A DNA stretch of 64,000 bases from Lactifluus volemus (taxonomy: Eukaryota; Basidiomycota; Agaricomycetes; Russulales; Russulaceae), in NCBI GenBank assembly GCA_022376515.1, contig WTXI01000001.1, forward strand, positions 372,001 to 436,000. Reading direction: 5' to 3'. Position 1 is the stretch's first letter; the number at the start of each line of letters is the position of its first letter. Both the position numbers and the translations under genes were made by a program. Below are positions 1-11,673 of the stretch, in pieces. The notes under the pieces are model-generated. The model searched no databases and had not been told where the DNA came from. It worked only from the letters and a program-made list of their open reading frames with translations.

Positions 1-864
1 TCAGGAGGCGACCTCGAGAGAGCCGTCGTCAAAACAGCCAGGCGCTGCATATTGAAGATCTGATGGGCGTATATGAGTTGTAAGAAGCTGCTGCTAGGCA
101 CCACCGGGCCTGTCAGTATGGAAAAGGCATACCAAATCTTTTCGGGAGTAAGACTCTGGAAGCACACCGCGAGCCGTCGCAGTGCTCAACTCGAAACGTG
201 GTATGATCGCAACCGCGCGTATTTCTTTTGCCCACCCGAAACGCACGTAATGACCGATGCCCACGGGCGGTAATGGAGGATCACGCCCCCAGTCGGGGCC
301 GGCATCGAGAGGGTACTCTGGAAGCACCTCGCTGAGGGGAACGCTTGCAGCCTGGGTTGCGACGGGGTCCAGCTCGCGCAAGTACGAACCCACGAAACCT
401 CCGACGAGCGCGGCGGTGACGTTGTCCGGATGGCGTTCCACCATGAGCGCATAGTCGAGCATGCGCTCGCGCTCGAGGCCAAGTTGACCGAGCGCATCGC
501 CCAACATGACACCTGCGATCACTGCGGCGCCAGATGAGCCCAAGCCACGACCGAAGGGGATCTCGTTGTGAGCGTGGATCGTGAGGCCAGGTGGGAATAA
601 CTGGATGCCGTTGCATCGGAGCACGTAGAGCGCGACGCGCGTTGTCAGGTTCTTGTATGCGTCGAGTGGCACTTCATCTGCGCCCTCGCCAGAATACGAA
701 ATGATGGGTCGCTCTGCCAAGGGAGCAGCATTTGGGTTCAAAGGCACCGTGATTGTCAGAGTGAGGTAGAGGGAAAGGGAGAGTCCGACGACGTCAAAAC
801 CCGGTCCGATGTTGGCAGATGTTGCGGGAACACGGATCTTGAAGGATCGCGGGTGAGCGGGCAT
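1..864 (-). CDS. THR1: Homoserine kinase, 3' end beyond window
   Basis: Phosphorylates L-homoserine with ATP in threonine synthesis; a cytosolic GHMP-family kinase. Two exons are visible, 864-133 and 59-1, separated by a 73-bp GT-AG intron in phase 0. The start at 864 is the methionine just before the conserved N-terminal strand that reads RVPATSANIGPGFDVVG. The GHMP ATP-binding loop GRGLGSSGAAV lies near residue 105, followed by a conserved ERHPDNV segment. After the intron the frame reads IFNMQRLAVLTTAL, as in yeast Thr1, which supports the splice. About one third of the protein lies left of position 1. Reading frame undamaged where visible. Confidence 0.93.
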
Positions 865-1076
865 CTCTCCTACGGGTTGAAAAAAAGGTATTTGCGGGAG
901 TTTTGACCGCTTATTTGCAGGAGTGGACGACGCGCACGGAGGTTTCACTCGCCCATTTGAGTCCGGAACGCCAAACTGCCAAGTCCGAGTCCAAGATCGG
1001 GCTCGGGCTCATCCATCACAATGTCGGCCGAATGCCAGAAAAATTATCTGACAATTTAAAATCATTACACATTCTA

Positions 1077-2277
1077 TTATTTCGCTAAAAGGCTTGGGCC
1101 GCCGAACACTCCATCATACAATTCATCCCGCCACGCGCTGCCAAGACCAGGCATGACATCGCTACCAGCAATTTTGCGCTGCATGACAACTGGTGGTACG
1201 ATGCTGAATGCGCGCAACCGCCCGCTCTGCACGAGCCATGCCAACGCCTGGTCGATCGCACGAGAGTACGCAAACGGCGGATGGCGCAAATGCGCCGCGA
1301 CGCGACGGGCGCCGATGCGCGACAGGACGTATGCGTGTGTGCATTTGGGGGCGCTGGAAGGGTGCAGCGCTGACCGCGCGAATCGGCCGCTTGGCAATTG
1401 CAAGTAAATGCGGCGCAACGGCGGAAATTGCGATTCATTCGACCAGCAGTGGCCTATCATAGAACTCGTTGGTTTCTGCCTGGGTTGGGTACCATGAACG
1501 TACCAAGGTACACAATGTCCCAGTCACTAGGCAGTGCATCCCACAGGGCTCGCAACCTCCCCTCTACATCGCGTTCGATATCTACGTCGTCCTCGAGTAT
1601 TAACGAAGCCCCGTGCTTTCCATTTGCGATGTCACGGATAGTCTGAAGGTGTGAATACCAGCAAGCAACTTTTGCAGCTGTGAGATGTCTGTACAGAGGG
1701 AGGTCGGCGAGTAAGCAGCAAACACGTCATTTCCGGAGGTACAGGCAAGTGGTGGAGGATCAGATACGACTAAAGCCTTGTCAGAGGGTGCGTGCGTGGG
1801 GGCGTATGGATCTGCCGTCTGAGCATGAACAGCCAGGTCTGACAAACTATGCGAGGAAGGTAGAGTCCAAAGGTCAGCGCCAAAAGGCCGTAACTCTTCC
1901 TGAGAATAGACCATGTCTTCCATGTCGTGAGGCCAGTCAAACACGGGAACACCGACGCCAACCTCTGGCGTAGGCCGAGACATCAGCTGACTGCGCAGGA
2001 CGTGTACTTGACGTAGGATGGTAGTCACGGCGGATGCGTCCGCTTCGCACGCGTCTATGTAGATCCAATCTAAGTGCAGCACGTCTTTCAAAAGATCCAT
2101 TTGAATACGGCGGTCGGTCCGTCGCGGAAGCGATATGACATAGACATTTGAGACGATACCGAGTAATTTATCGGATAAAACTGGCGGATGTGATAGCTGC
2201 TGACAGGAAGAATTATGGAGGGCGGATTTCATTCGGTTACTGCTTCCATGACATTCGGTGAGTGACCAAACTTCCAT
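1077..2277 (-). CDS. Glycosyltransferase family 25 (LPS-biosynthesis-like) protein
   Basis: Probable glycosyltransferase of the GT25 fold; donor and acceptor are unknown in fungi. Exons read as about 2277-1743, 1677-1504 and 1453-1077, with introns of 65 and 50 bp whose phases match. Visible family blocks are NVYVISLPRRTDRR near the N-terminus, then CWYSHLQTIRD, the acidic LILEDDVDIE motif (metal/sugar-nucleotide site), DWDIVYLG, and a C-terminal block with PKCTHAYVLSRIGARR and PPFAYSRAIDQA. The start is uncertain: an ATG at 2277 lies in frame, but an upstream exon with a hydrophobic stretch around 2300-2470 could supply a signal anchor. Same strand as the homoserine kinase, about 210 bp upstream of it. 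Confidence 0.75.
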
Positions 2278-2474
2278 TCTGATAGACAACTGTCGAAGAG
2301 AAACGGCAGCAACGAATAGTGTACAGATCCGATCATCCAGGAAAGCAGTGGTCGCATGAAACGAATCACGTCTTTGGATTGAAAAGAACGTCGAGGGGTC
2401 ATTGGAGCGACACGATACGGTACTGCGTTTGTTTTGTCAGGTCGTTTGTTCGCAGGTCCGAGTCGTTCCAACAA

Positions 2475-2945
2475 AAGGTCATGCTCACACGTGACCTATA
2501 TCCGTAACCTCTGGCTTTTAGCTTTCAGGCTCGCATCCAAGCGGCAGAGCGAAAAGGGCGACCACATTCGGTCGCAGTAGACCTTAAATACTTTAAGCTC
2601 GCATGTATTGAACTACTGTAGGAAATGGTTTATCGGGATATAGGTTGTCGTAGTGAGGGACCACGGGTTTGGCTAATTCCCAAGTACTGTAGCTTACTGG
2701 TAATACACATGACGGCCTCCGATATCATTGATACCCGACAAGATGTGCTCTTGATTCCTGGAAGGAAAGCCCTAACATACATCTGGTGTGTGAGCAGCGG
2801 CGGTCAGGATCGTCCTTGATGTCTGCAAGAGAGTGCAGCAACCTGTCACAACGGTGCGTTGCGGATTCAACATAGCGCGTGCCGAGGAGTGCGAGGAGAC
2901 TGGATAAGGTTGGTGGGCATCTGGGGACATGGTAGCAATTGATTA
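2475..2945. other. Intergenic, no gene recognised
   Basis: Between the possible 5' exon of the GT25 gene and the 3' end of APC11. Short open frames exist but none shows family similarity or splice support. The stretch should hold the GT25 promoter and the APC11 terminator; I see no distinctive motif. Confidence 0.5.
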
Positions 2946-3368
2946 TCAGGCTGTAGTTGCTGCGACTTTCCTCTCAGCGGTCACTAAAAATCATCGTATG
3001 CGATAAGTTCAAGAGGGATATATAAAGGGAGACGGCAAATCGCACCCCATACTCTGCGGTCCATAGGACACTGCTGCTTCGATGCGGCAGTCCCTATCCA
3101 TTTCAGCAGACAGTGCATATGGAATACATGGCTGCACTCCCCCCATACTCATAAACCTTGTCAGTCATTCCTGAAAGGTGCTTGCACTAGGGAAAGACCT
3201 ACTTAATGGGCAGTCGTCTCCTGGGATCTTGCAAGTTGGACAGCATCCTTCAAAAGGGACGCGACAAATCCCACATACGTCTTCATCTGGTTCACCGTTC
3301 TCATCCACCTTGCCCGTATCCCATTGCCACTGGGCAATGGCGTGCCATTGCTTGACGACGACCTTCAT
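2946..3368 (-). CDS. APC11: Anaphase-promoting complex subunit 11 (RING-H2)
   Basis: Catalytic RING subunit of the APC/C ubiquitin ligase; pairs with the cullin-like APC2 and recruits the E2. Exon 1 (3368-3203) starts MKVVVKQWHAIAQWQWD and carries CGICRVPFEGCCPTC and PGDDCPL. A 55-bp phase-1 intron follows. Exon 2 (3147-3053) continues IWGECSHVFHMHC...KQQCPMDRR, completing the C/H ligand pattern of the family. The final residues are uncertain. A third mini-exon at 2972-2946 gives a short tail (RKVATTA). Alternatives are an immediate stop at 2981-2983 after a different acceptor, or read-through of the last intron. Total length about 95 residues, normal for the family. Divergent from the GYF gene, with about 390 bp between start codons. 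Confidence 0.9.
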
Positions 3369-3762
3369 GGTAAGTATCGGGAATGAAGTTCAACGACGCG
3401 TTTGTTTGTATTTGTGTACGCGACGTTCCCGCCATGAAAGGCACTCCTCCACAGCTGTCAAATGGCTCTTTGTTGTAGGATAACGATACCGATCCGATAA
3501 GTCGGGAGTTTCTTATAAAATGATTTGTGATTTGAATGGGTGGTTATATGCGTATATGTTTAGCTGGATATTGCCGACAGCCCTGTACTGTAATTAGAGT
3601 AGACCTCTGGGCCTGCCCTAAAGCTCTCAGGGTTCCAAGTTGATTGGCTGCTTTCCCTCCTCTGTCTCAAGCCTCAAGCTACAGCATCCGCGGATTCACC
3701 TCCTGCACATCAACCTCACCTTCAAATCAGTAGAACTGTAAAGCATATTTACAACTATCAAA
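3369..3762. promoter_or_regulatory. Shared divergent promoter region APC11 / GYF gene
   Basis: A 394-bp gap between two start codons on opposite strands. The last 100 bp before the GYF start is pyrimidine-rich on the + strand, as is common just upstream of fungal transcription starts. No TATA box or known operator was identified. Confidence 0.45.
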
Positions 3763-6700
3763 ATGACCACTACTACCATGCACTTTGGCCCCGAGTGGAT
3801 GCGTCCAAAGCACGCGTTGCGTCCCCAAAATCCTCCATCACCCCCTCCCAACCCCCCTCCGCCATCGGGCGCGTCCTCTTACTCAGCCCTCTTGACTCCT
3901 TCTCCTAATAATAATCAGGAATCGTCTGACTCTGCGAATCCATTCCTCTATTCGAAGGAGGACCTTTTGAAATTTTATAAAGACGGTGGGGGTAGAGGAG
4001 GACTTGGGCTTGAAGTTGAGAGATGGGAGGGTGTGGTACGCGAGGTTGGATCCGAACCGGTAGCACTGAAAGAATGGTCCGAGGGGGAGAGAAAGGTACA
4101 CTTTGGCCTCCGCGCACACCTGTTTCAAGTGACGCTCGGCTCATCCTTTCAGCTCTTTTCAGGCTCGATTAATTCCGAGGTGCGTCGGCGTCAATCAAGC
4201 GACTATCTATCGCCGCTTGCGACGCAGCCCGGCGAAAGGCCGAAGCTATCTCATTCGGGCTCTGGAATGCCAAGTCCTCTCAGAGAGAGATTCGGTGGTC
4301 TGACGAGGAAGAGGGATGGGGCAGGTGCGGCGTTTATTCCTCTCTAGGTCCACAACAGGAAACATATCCACTACCATCGTAGACCAGCCGGCTTTGACTG
4401 CACCTCGAAAGCACTCCTTGTCCTCCACCCAAGGTTCACTTGGCGTTCTGCGCGAGGCCGGTCTGCCATCTGCGCGTACACGAGGTTCGCTTACACCTGG
4501 TTTTGATGGTATCCTGAACTCAGGGGAGACTTGGACATCGAGGAGACGAGCGTCAGAGAGCGGCACAAAGTTGAATTCCAATACCCCTCTCCGGGGCGAT
4601 GGTGATGGTGAACTGCAGCCCGCCAGTAGGCTAAAGATCGATGAAGAGGAGGAGAAGAACCGTTGTCACTCAGGGACAACTCCCGATCCAACTGAACAAG
4701 ATGCATCTTCTCAGAGTTTGGGCCACTCACCGAGCGATTCTCCTCCAGGAGCTGAACCATCTATCGACAATGATGTCACCACAACTTCTGCTTCTGTGAA
4801 TGGCAGCGAAGGCCCCACAATTCACAACGCTACGCAGTCCGTCTCAGCAGATGCACCTGGTCGGTCGTCGGCAAGTCCTGCTACCGTGCCCACTGCTCTG
4901 CAACCTGTCACGAATCCTGTTGGTGTTGAATGGTCGTATCTTGACCCTCAAGGCCAGGTGCAAGGTACGCAAGCATCTCCATTGCCTGGTGCCCATTCAA
5001 TTTCGTCCCTCCAGGCCCATTCCAGGCCGAACTTATGCAGAAGTGGTATGAGGAGGGCTATTTTGCTCTAGACCTTTTAATGCGGCGTCTTAACCTCGAC
5101 GAAGACTGGACTCCCGTCGGCGAGTTGGCTCAGCGAGCTGGGAGCGAAAAGATCTTTCTCTTCAACTTTGATGCCCTTGCAGTCCCTCCGGGACTCTCGC
5201 GTCATCGTGACCCTCCTCGAGATCCTCTTCGACGACAGCAAGAGACGAATGGGTACAACGCCCCGTATCAGCCAGTGCCTACTCGATCGATCGATCCTTC
5301 CGCCTTGAATGCTTACTTTACTTCCTCATCTCCTGTCTCCAACTCTCCTTCGTCATCGTTTGGTGCGGGCCGATTCGGGAACAACTCCCCAGTTCCAACT
5401 GCATTTGGGCTCGTTGGTGCCCCTATACCTTCAACCGATTCACCTATTGGCCCGCGTCCCGGAAGCTTTGTCGACCCAGCATTCATTGGTGCTCGACGAA
5501 CGTACACCGACACTCAGTTTGAACAAGGTTTTGGTGGTATTCGTGGTGGCCTTGGTAACCCTGGGTCGGTTAGAGCGTCATCCGTTGACAGCTATGGTTT
5601 GAATTCGTCAATGTCTTGCCAACCTCCCTGGGGCCCATCGAATCCTGTCCACCCCGCGTCGCTGAGCATCCGCACCAACTCGTACGACCATATAGGCCCG
5701 ACACCATTCGCACCTCATCCTGGTTCGGGCTTGGATCCCGCGTACTCTGGGGAACCTCCTCTTACTAGAGTCCTACCGGCGCAGCAAGATGTCCTTGGAC
5801 AAACCTTTGTTAACGTCAATCAGCGTGATCTTTCCCGCCTGGGCTCCAGAGACTTGTATCAGCTTGAGCATCGCGCGGGTTTAGGCTTGGGAGGGTTCGA
5901 TGGGACACCAAGTGCCTCACCGTTCGACTCGCCTGCCCAACATCAACCATTTAGTCACTCGCCCGCAGTGAACTTCTCTTCACCTGCATCTCAGCAAGCT
6001 ACTTCGTCTGTGATGGCCTCTACCACTACCATTCCTTCCTCAATCTCGACTCTGCCGTTGTCCCAGCCTGCATGGGCCGACGCGACTGAGCCTGCGCCTA
6101 AGCGCACTGGCTTGTCACCCTTTGACAATTCAGTTTTTCCCACGTCGCGGAATACGACTGCGACGCGCACTGCTCCACCACCACCCACACAATCGTGGGT
6201 TCCCATCAAACAACCCAGTCCAAGTGACTCATCACAATCCCCATGGTTTAGTGCCTCTCAGGCAATCATCGACGATGGTTGGGGTCACATTCCTGGCCCC
6301 CATAGCTTAACCGTCAGTAATCTTACTCAGCACACGCAGCAACAGGAAACTGGCGAAGGATTTTCCGGGGATAATATTGTCGCGTTAGACAGCCCTATTG
6401 AGCCCGCCCCCCTGCAGGAAGCTGTACAACCATCTGTTCAGAATCCCTCCTTCGCCAGTCCGTCGGAGTCTCCACAACAGCCCACGAGGTCTGGCCGCAA
6501 GTTCTCCGTCCAGACAAGTCCAGCACAACCACCTGCCTCTGCTCCATTAAGTCCTTCCGTTGCTCAGCCCATGAAAGAACCCACGACATCAACTTCCTCA
6601 GTCTCCGTACCTACAAAGCCTGTTTGGTCGACGGAAGACGATAAGAAGAAGAGTAGTGCTGGCGCGTCAATGAGTCTGAGGGAGATCCAAGAAATAGAGA

Positions 6701-7792
6701 CCAAGAAACAGGAGGCACGAAAAGCTGCTGAGCGGGAGCGTGTGCGTGCTACGGCAACTGTCGCGGCCTCACCTTCCGAAGATTCCCAGCTGTTCACTGC
6801 GTCCTGGGGCCTTCCGACTTCGCAAGTCAGCGCGAAGACGTCGGCCAAAGATGTAGCTGGAGTCATCGTACCATCTGCGTCCGCTTCTACCTCCGCGGCT
6901 GTCACTAATTCGCCTCCAACGCCCGCTTCATCAGCACCACCTACTGCCGTCTGGACGAACACCCAAAAGCCCGCTACTAAGAAGTCTATGAGGGACATCC
7001 TGGAGGAAGAAGAAAAACGAAAGAAAGCAGGTTCTAAAGAATCTATGGCGGCAGCAGCAGCACGTCGCGCATATGCCGAAACCACTAACAAGGTAAGGGA
7101 TTTGTAATTTTGATAGATTGCCCTGATCGAATGCTTCATTACTTGCAGGCTACTGTTCCATCTGCTGGTGGCGCATGGACCACGATAGGCGCCAACGGAA
7201 AGGCAACCGCGGCCGCGGTCGCTGCGTCTCCTGCCGGACGTCAGACAATAACCTCGTCATCTTCTGTCGGGTCAGTAGTGTCCTCCCCCTCGAGAGGGGC
7301 CACCGCCACTTCCTCCGCACGCTCCCCTGCACCACCAACGAAAGTAAACCCTGTTACCCCCAAGGTTGATGACGCACCCATTGCGCCGTCACCCGACTTC
7401 ATGAAGTGGTTAAACGATTCACTCAAACAGCTCAATAGCAGTGTTAATTGTTTGTTTCCTTCACTACTTCGAGGCTCAGGACTTGCTAATCGCAATCCCG
7501 GCATTCAGATGAAGAAATTGCATCCATGTTGTTATCATTCCCTCTAGACGGCGATGCTACGACTGTGGAGATCATCTCAGAGCTGATTTACGACAACAGC
7601 ACAACGCTCGATGGCAGGCGCTTCGCTCAGGACTTCATCGCCAGACGACGGGCGGACGCGGCGTCTAGAAAACCATCAAGCCGTGCGCCATCAATCGCTG
7701 ATGTTGTCAAGGCGCAGCCCAAGCCTTCACAACAGGCAGAGTGGGGTGGGTTCAAGGTTGTGAAGCAGAAAAAGAAGGGCGGGCGTTCATAG
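3763..7792 (+). CDS. GYF-domain protein (Smy2/GIGYF-like)
   Basis: Adaptor of about 1,200 residues that binds proline-rich peptides through a GYF domain; the family links mRNA decay, translational repression and secretory transport. Exon 1 is 3763-4095 and a 57-bp intron precedes the next exon at 4153. A junction near 4295-4358 is ambiguous: a GT-AG intron ending at 4358 restores the frame, but the donor is unclear. Later exons end at 4964, then 5015-7092, 7149-7449 and 7509-7792, all phase-consistent. The GYF core spans the 4965-5014 intron: WSYLDPQGQVQ then GPFQAELMQKWYEEGYF. The rest is long, low-complexity Ser/Pro/Gln sequence with a charged coiled-coil block (RE.QEIETKKQEARKAAERE) near 6700 and a conserved SPDFMKWLNDSLKQL block near 7400. 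Confidence 0.85.
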
Positions 7793-9065
7793 AAGGTTCA
7801 ACCTTTCGATGGGCGATGATGGCAGTATCCAGGGAGATGTAATACCCCCATAATGGACTTTGTCACTTTTCTACTCGTTCGCCGAACGGATCCGGTGTGC
7901 CCAATGTATAAATTACCTGCACTGCTCAGCGATCGAGTCACTTTCTGTCCTTGAAGGCGTGCAAGGCGGCGCTGGCGCTTGAGCGCCGGACAGTGCGGGC
8001 GCACGGCTGCTAAACTAGCAGTGCAAAGAGCGGATCAAATGCAGCCAGGAAACTTTCTCCCGCGGGCGTGTGAACGATGAGCTGGCACTTCCTTGGCAAC
8101 ACCCTAATATATCCATCGGTCAGATGTAAAATAATAATAATCTGCTGCGCATCCACATGGTAGACCTGCAGGTTGTTTCAGTTTTGGAAAGTCGCTGTCA
8201 TGAGGGCCTGTCACAGGTCACGGTTGGTGGTAACGGATCACTTTGAATTTCTCATCTAATTCCTGCTCAGTCTTCACAAAACTTGACATATGGCATCCAG
8301 TATCACATACACGCATATTCCTCATGTTTGTTTGGGTAGAAATTGTGTTATATAGTGTGTGATCCGCTACTACCCAACCACGGTTAGTACTGGGTGCGTA
8401 AAAAAAGGTGCACAGGAACACCGGATTCAAACGAACGTAATGAGTTAGCGCGCACTGCACGCAGTGGGCGGGCTCTCTAAAGCGGCGGATATAGGACCAA
8501 GCTAAGTGTTATCATATTTATTACAGGTCATCAACAGCACATTGCTGTACTGGTGGAGTACTGGTGGAGCACGGAAGACCATTGTTCCCTATGGAACCGG
8601 CTCTTTTTACTGCGTGCGCTGTAACCAGTTGCGTCCAAACCCGTACCTGGGCCTGACCTCCTATAAACGGTTTGATGTAGATCTGGAGAAGGACAGCTCC
8701 CAGACTCGGGGAAAGAAAAAAGAGCTCCCGGAGCCTGCGCCTCCTGGCCGGCTCGCTTCGTTGGACAGTTGGACGGACAGGGCGAGTAATGCGGCAATTG
8801 AATGGCATGAATGGATGCATGAGTCCATATTTGAACGTACGAAATGCGCCCAACTAGTAAGACGCCTACAAGCCGACCGTGTGAGAAAACGAATTAATTC
8901 CGTGTTCAAAAGCTGGTAAACCGAAAAGAAGAATCCACAAAGGGGGAAGATACAACTTGCGGATGAACTCTGCGGTTGGAATGGTCACTTATACAGGGTG
9001 AGCACCCGCGGCGATGAAGCTAGTGAGGGGAAACATCACTGAATTACGTGTTGAGGAAAAATTCT
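7793..9065. other. Intergenic region, weak 137-codon open frame at 8506-8919
   Basis: No recognised gene between the GYF gene and the tRNA. A + strand open frame at about 8506-8919 is basic and cysteine-poor, has no family I know, and may follow an AG acceptor at 8525; it starts without a good ATG context. Confidence that it is translated is low. The stretch also holds 'aataataataat' at 8130-8142. Confidence 0.35.
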
Positions 9066-9170
9066 AGCCCACCGCGAGGGTCGAACTCGCAGCCTTCAGA
9101 TTACACACATTGTGCGAACTCCACGCCTATTGTAAGAGTCTGACGCTCTATCCGATTGAGCTAGGCGGGC
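9066..9170 (-). tRNA. tRNA-Lys(CUU) with 31-nt intron
   Basis: Read on the minus strand, the ends GCCCGCC and GGTGGGC pair as a 7-bp acceptor stem (one G-U). The D arm is GCTC/GAGC and the anticodon stem is TCAGA/TCTGA. The T arm is GCGAG-TTCGACC-CTCGC. The anticodon loop reads CTCTTA|A, giving anticodon CUU (lysine). A 31-nt insertion sits one base 3' of the anticodon, the canonical position for a nuclear tRNA intron. Spliced length 74 nt without CCA. Internal A and B boxes are present. Confidence 0.92.
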
Positions 9171-9443
9171 GTTATTCCAGCTGTCATGAAACATATATAA
9201 CTTAAAGTCTCCCAATCTGATTTCCCGATGTCTGTGGGTCGTGACAAGACTGTGACATTGGTTGACAGGAGTTTATTAATAATAAAAAATGGTTTAGGCC
9301 AGTGCCGATCGTGCCGTGTGGAAATGGACCCTAATAATATAACATGAGGTGATCCACTGGTTGCGCCCTTGGGCGCCCTTGTTTCTTCTCTTCTCCCTTC
9401 ATCTTGCCTTCACGTCCCTCATTGATATACCCCGACCAACTTG

Positions 9444-11402
9444 ATGATTTTTTCTTTCTCTCACATAGCTTTGGCCCTTAGCCTAGTTTTCCAAGTAAAT
9501 GCTGTCGATATTCAGAAAGTTGGCCGCTACCTCTACAGCGCCGATGGCACACGCTGGTATATGAAGGGCATGCCTACCAACAGCAGGGTAAGTCCTATCT
9601 TCATTCAGATTTTATACAGCAGCATGTAATACTCTAGTCAGGCAAGGAGGCTGCGGGTGCCAATGCTCCCTTCGCGGAACCAACTTCGTTTACCGATCCT
9701 CTGACCGACGGAGCTGCATGCCAACGCGATGCACCAATCCTACAGGCGCTTCAATCAACTCCATCCGTGTCTACAGCGTGGATTCCACAAAGAACCACGA
9801 CACCTGCATGACAGCATTTAACAACGCGGGTATCTATGTCATGTATGTGATCATATTGAGTTCCCACTGCCAGTTACCTGCAATTTGACTCACATCCTTG
9901 AATAGCATGGATTTGGGTCTTCCCGTTAACGGCTCTATCAACCGGGTTGCCCCGCGTGGTCGACGAACCTACTTGATGAGTACATCAAGACAATCGACGC
10001 CTTTTCCAAATATAACAACTTATTGGCTGTCAATATCGGGAACGAGGTTATTACTACCCCTCAAACAACCAGTACTGCGCCATTTGTCAAGGCTGCGGCC
10101 CGTGATATCAAAGCCTATCTGTCTGTACACTGTCTCATCGTCCCAGGCTATGATACTTACGCCACATGTTCTTCTCAGGGTTTCGAAGAAGCTGAATACC
10201 CTCGTCGGTTATGCCGCCATCGATGGCGATGACACATGGATAGTCCCACTTGCAGAATTTCTATCCTGTGATCCGTCTGGTACCAATTCAGGCAGTACCG
10301 CAATCGATCTCTATGGTCTCAACAACTAGTGAGTGCCCAGTATATCATTGGCGCCAGCCATCTCACCTAACTGTGCTAGCGAGTGGTGTGGCACCTCGAC
10401 GTTTGCTGCTAGTTATGGTGCCAAGACAACCGATTTCGCGAATTACAATGTTGTTGCGTACTTCAGTGAATACGGGTGCAATAATCCGGAGCCCCGCCAA
10501 TGGCAGGAGGTTGCTGCACTCTTTGGTGCTCAAGCTGCTCCCGTCTGGTCTGGTGGTTTTGCCTTTTCGTACTTCCCCGCGACAAGCGATTCAGGCAATT
10601 TTGGCATGGTCACGGTCAATGCGGACGGAACGGTCACTCCAGGCGCTGACTTCACCAACTTGAAGACTGCGTATAGTCAGGTGCAATTCGTTAATGTTCC
10701 TACGCAAGCCAATGCTCCGGCTGCTGCATTCCCGGCATGCCCCCAAGTCGACGCCAATTTCCTTGCTACAACCAAATTGCCTCCGACTCCTAGCGACTCC
10801 GCTTGTCAATGCATGGAGAAAACCTTAGCTGTCAATTCCATCCACAGACAGCGGATACAACCGCCATCCTGGGCCCGCTTATCGACGGAGCGTGCGCTCT
10901 TCTCGGCGGCAAGGGAGGAAATTGTAATGGCATTACTGGTAACGGTCAGACTGGAACTTACGGTTTGGCAGCTCAGTGTGATCCTGGTAAGCTATTTTTT
11001 GGTGTTGCTTTTCTGCCCGTTGACACATTCCATGTTCCGATAGCCATCCAAGCCTCCTTCGCGATGACCGAGTGGTACGAAGCAAACGGTCACAACGCTG
11101 TGGCATGCAGTTTCGCCGGTAATGGCACCGTAAATTCCAAAGCTTCTACATCATCATCTGCAGCCCAAGTCGCGAGTGCTTGCCTTTCGACGGCTACAGG
11201 CACATTCGTGCCCACCTTACCGACTGCAGGTAGCTCTAGTGGTGGCTCGCCAGGTTCGAGTTCCACCACTGGGAGCGGTAACCCGAGCAGCTCCAAGTCA
11301 GCAGCAACGACAACCCTTCTTGTTGGCGACGCACGCTCTTTACTGGGAGTTTTCCTGATGCTCACAGTCAGCGTTGCCGGTGGGTTATTGTCGTTGGTCT
11401 AA
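9444..11402 (+). CDS. GPI-anchored 1,3-beta-glucanosyltransferase (GH72 + CBM43/X8), reading frame broken four times
   Basis: GAS/GEL/Phr-type enzyme that elongates cell-wall beta-1,3-glucan at the plasma membrane. N-terminal signal peptide (MIFSFSHIALALSLVFQVNA), GH72 domain with acid/base Glu in VNIGNEV and nucleophile Glu in YFSEYGC, cysteine-rich X8 module, Ser/Gly-rich linker and a hydrophobic GPI-signal tail. Introns: 9588-9641, 9843-9905, 10121-10178, 10329-10379 and 10987-11043, all in agreement with family exon junctions. The conserved sequence changes frame by one missing base at four places, near 9571 (KG-I-AYQQQ), 9750 (LQAL/INSIRVYSVD), 9951 (VAP/AWSTNLLDEY) and 10823 (MEKT/LSCQF). 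Between these points no stop or other damage is seen. Either unpolished sequence or a very young pseudogene. Confidence 0.85.
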
Positions 11403-11673
11403 TCACTATAGTGTGTCGTAACATCGAGGACTATTTCTGGACACATGGACATTGACAAAATTTTTTTACTATCTGTTAAGGCCTCTCTTCGAGGCGGGAC
11501 TGCGATTTGCCTAAAGACTTTTTTTTGGATTTGTCCATACATTTTTTCCGTATTCCGTACTCTAGCGTAATGTGGCGTTGCTTTTATCGGAGATTGAAAA
11601 TGAGTTTGAATACGCCTGAGTGGGTGGGTAACAACGCTCGAACCAAGGTATCTCTTTTTCCCATCCGTTCGCT

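Noticed and set aside
4096..4152. Reading GYF exon 1 through to 4347 without splicing
   Set aside because: A GT...AG pair with exact phase replaces a non-conserved stretch and restores the typical LFSGSINSEVRRRQSSD sequence.
6564..7139. 191-codon minus frame opposite the GYF gene
   Set aside because: Shadow of Ser/Ala-rich coding; the GYF frame and its introns are well supported.
9705..9746. Using an alternative GT-AG intron to explain the GH72 break near 9750
   Set aside because: It would remove the conserved DPLTDGAACQRD block with a family cysteine; a lost base is simpler.
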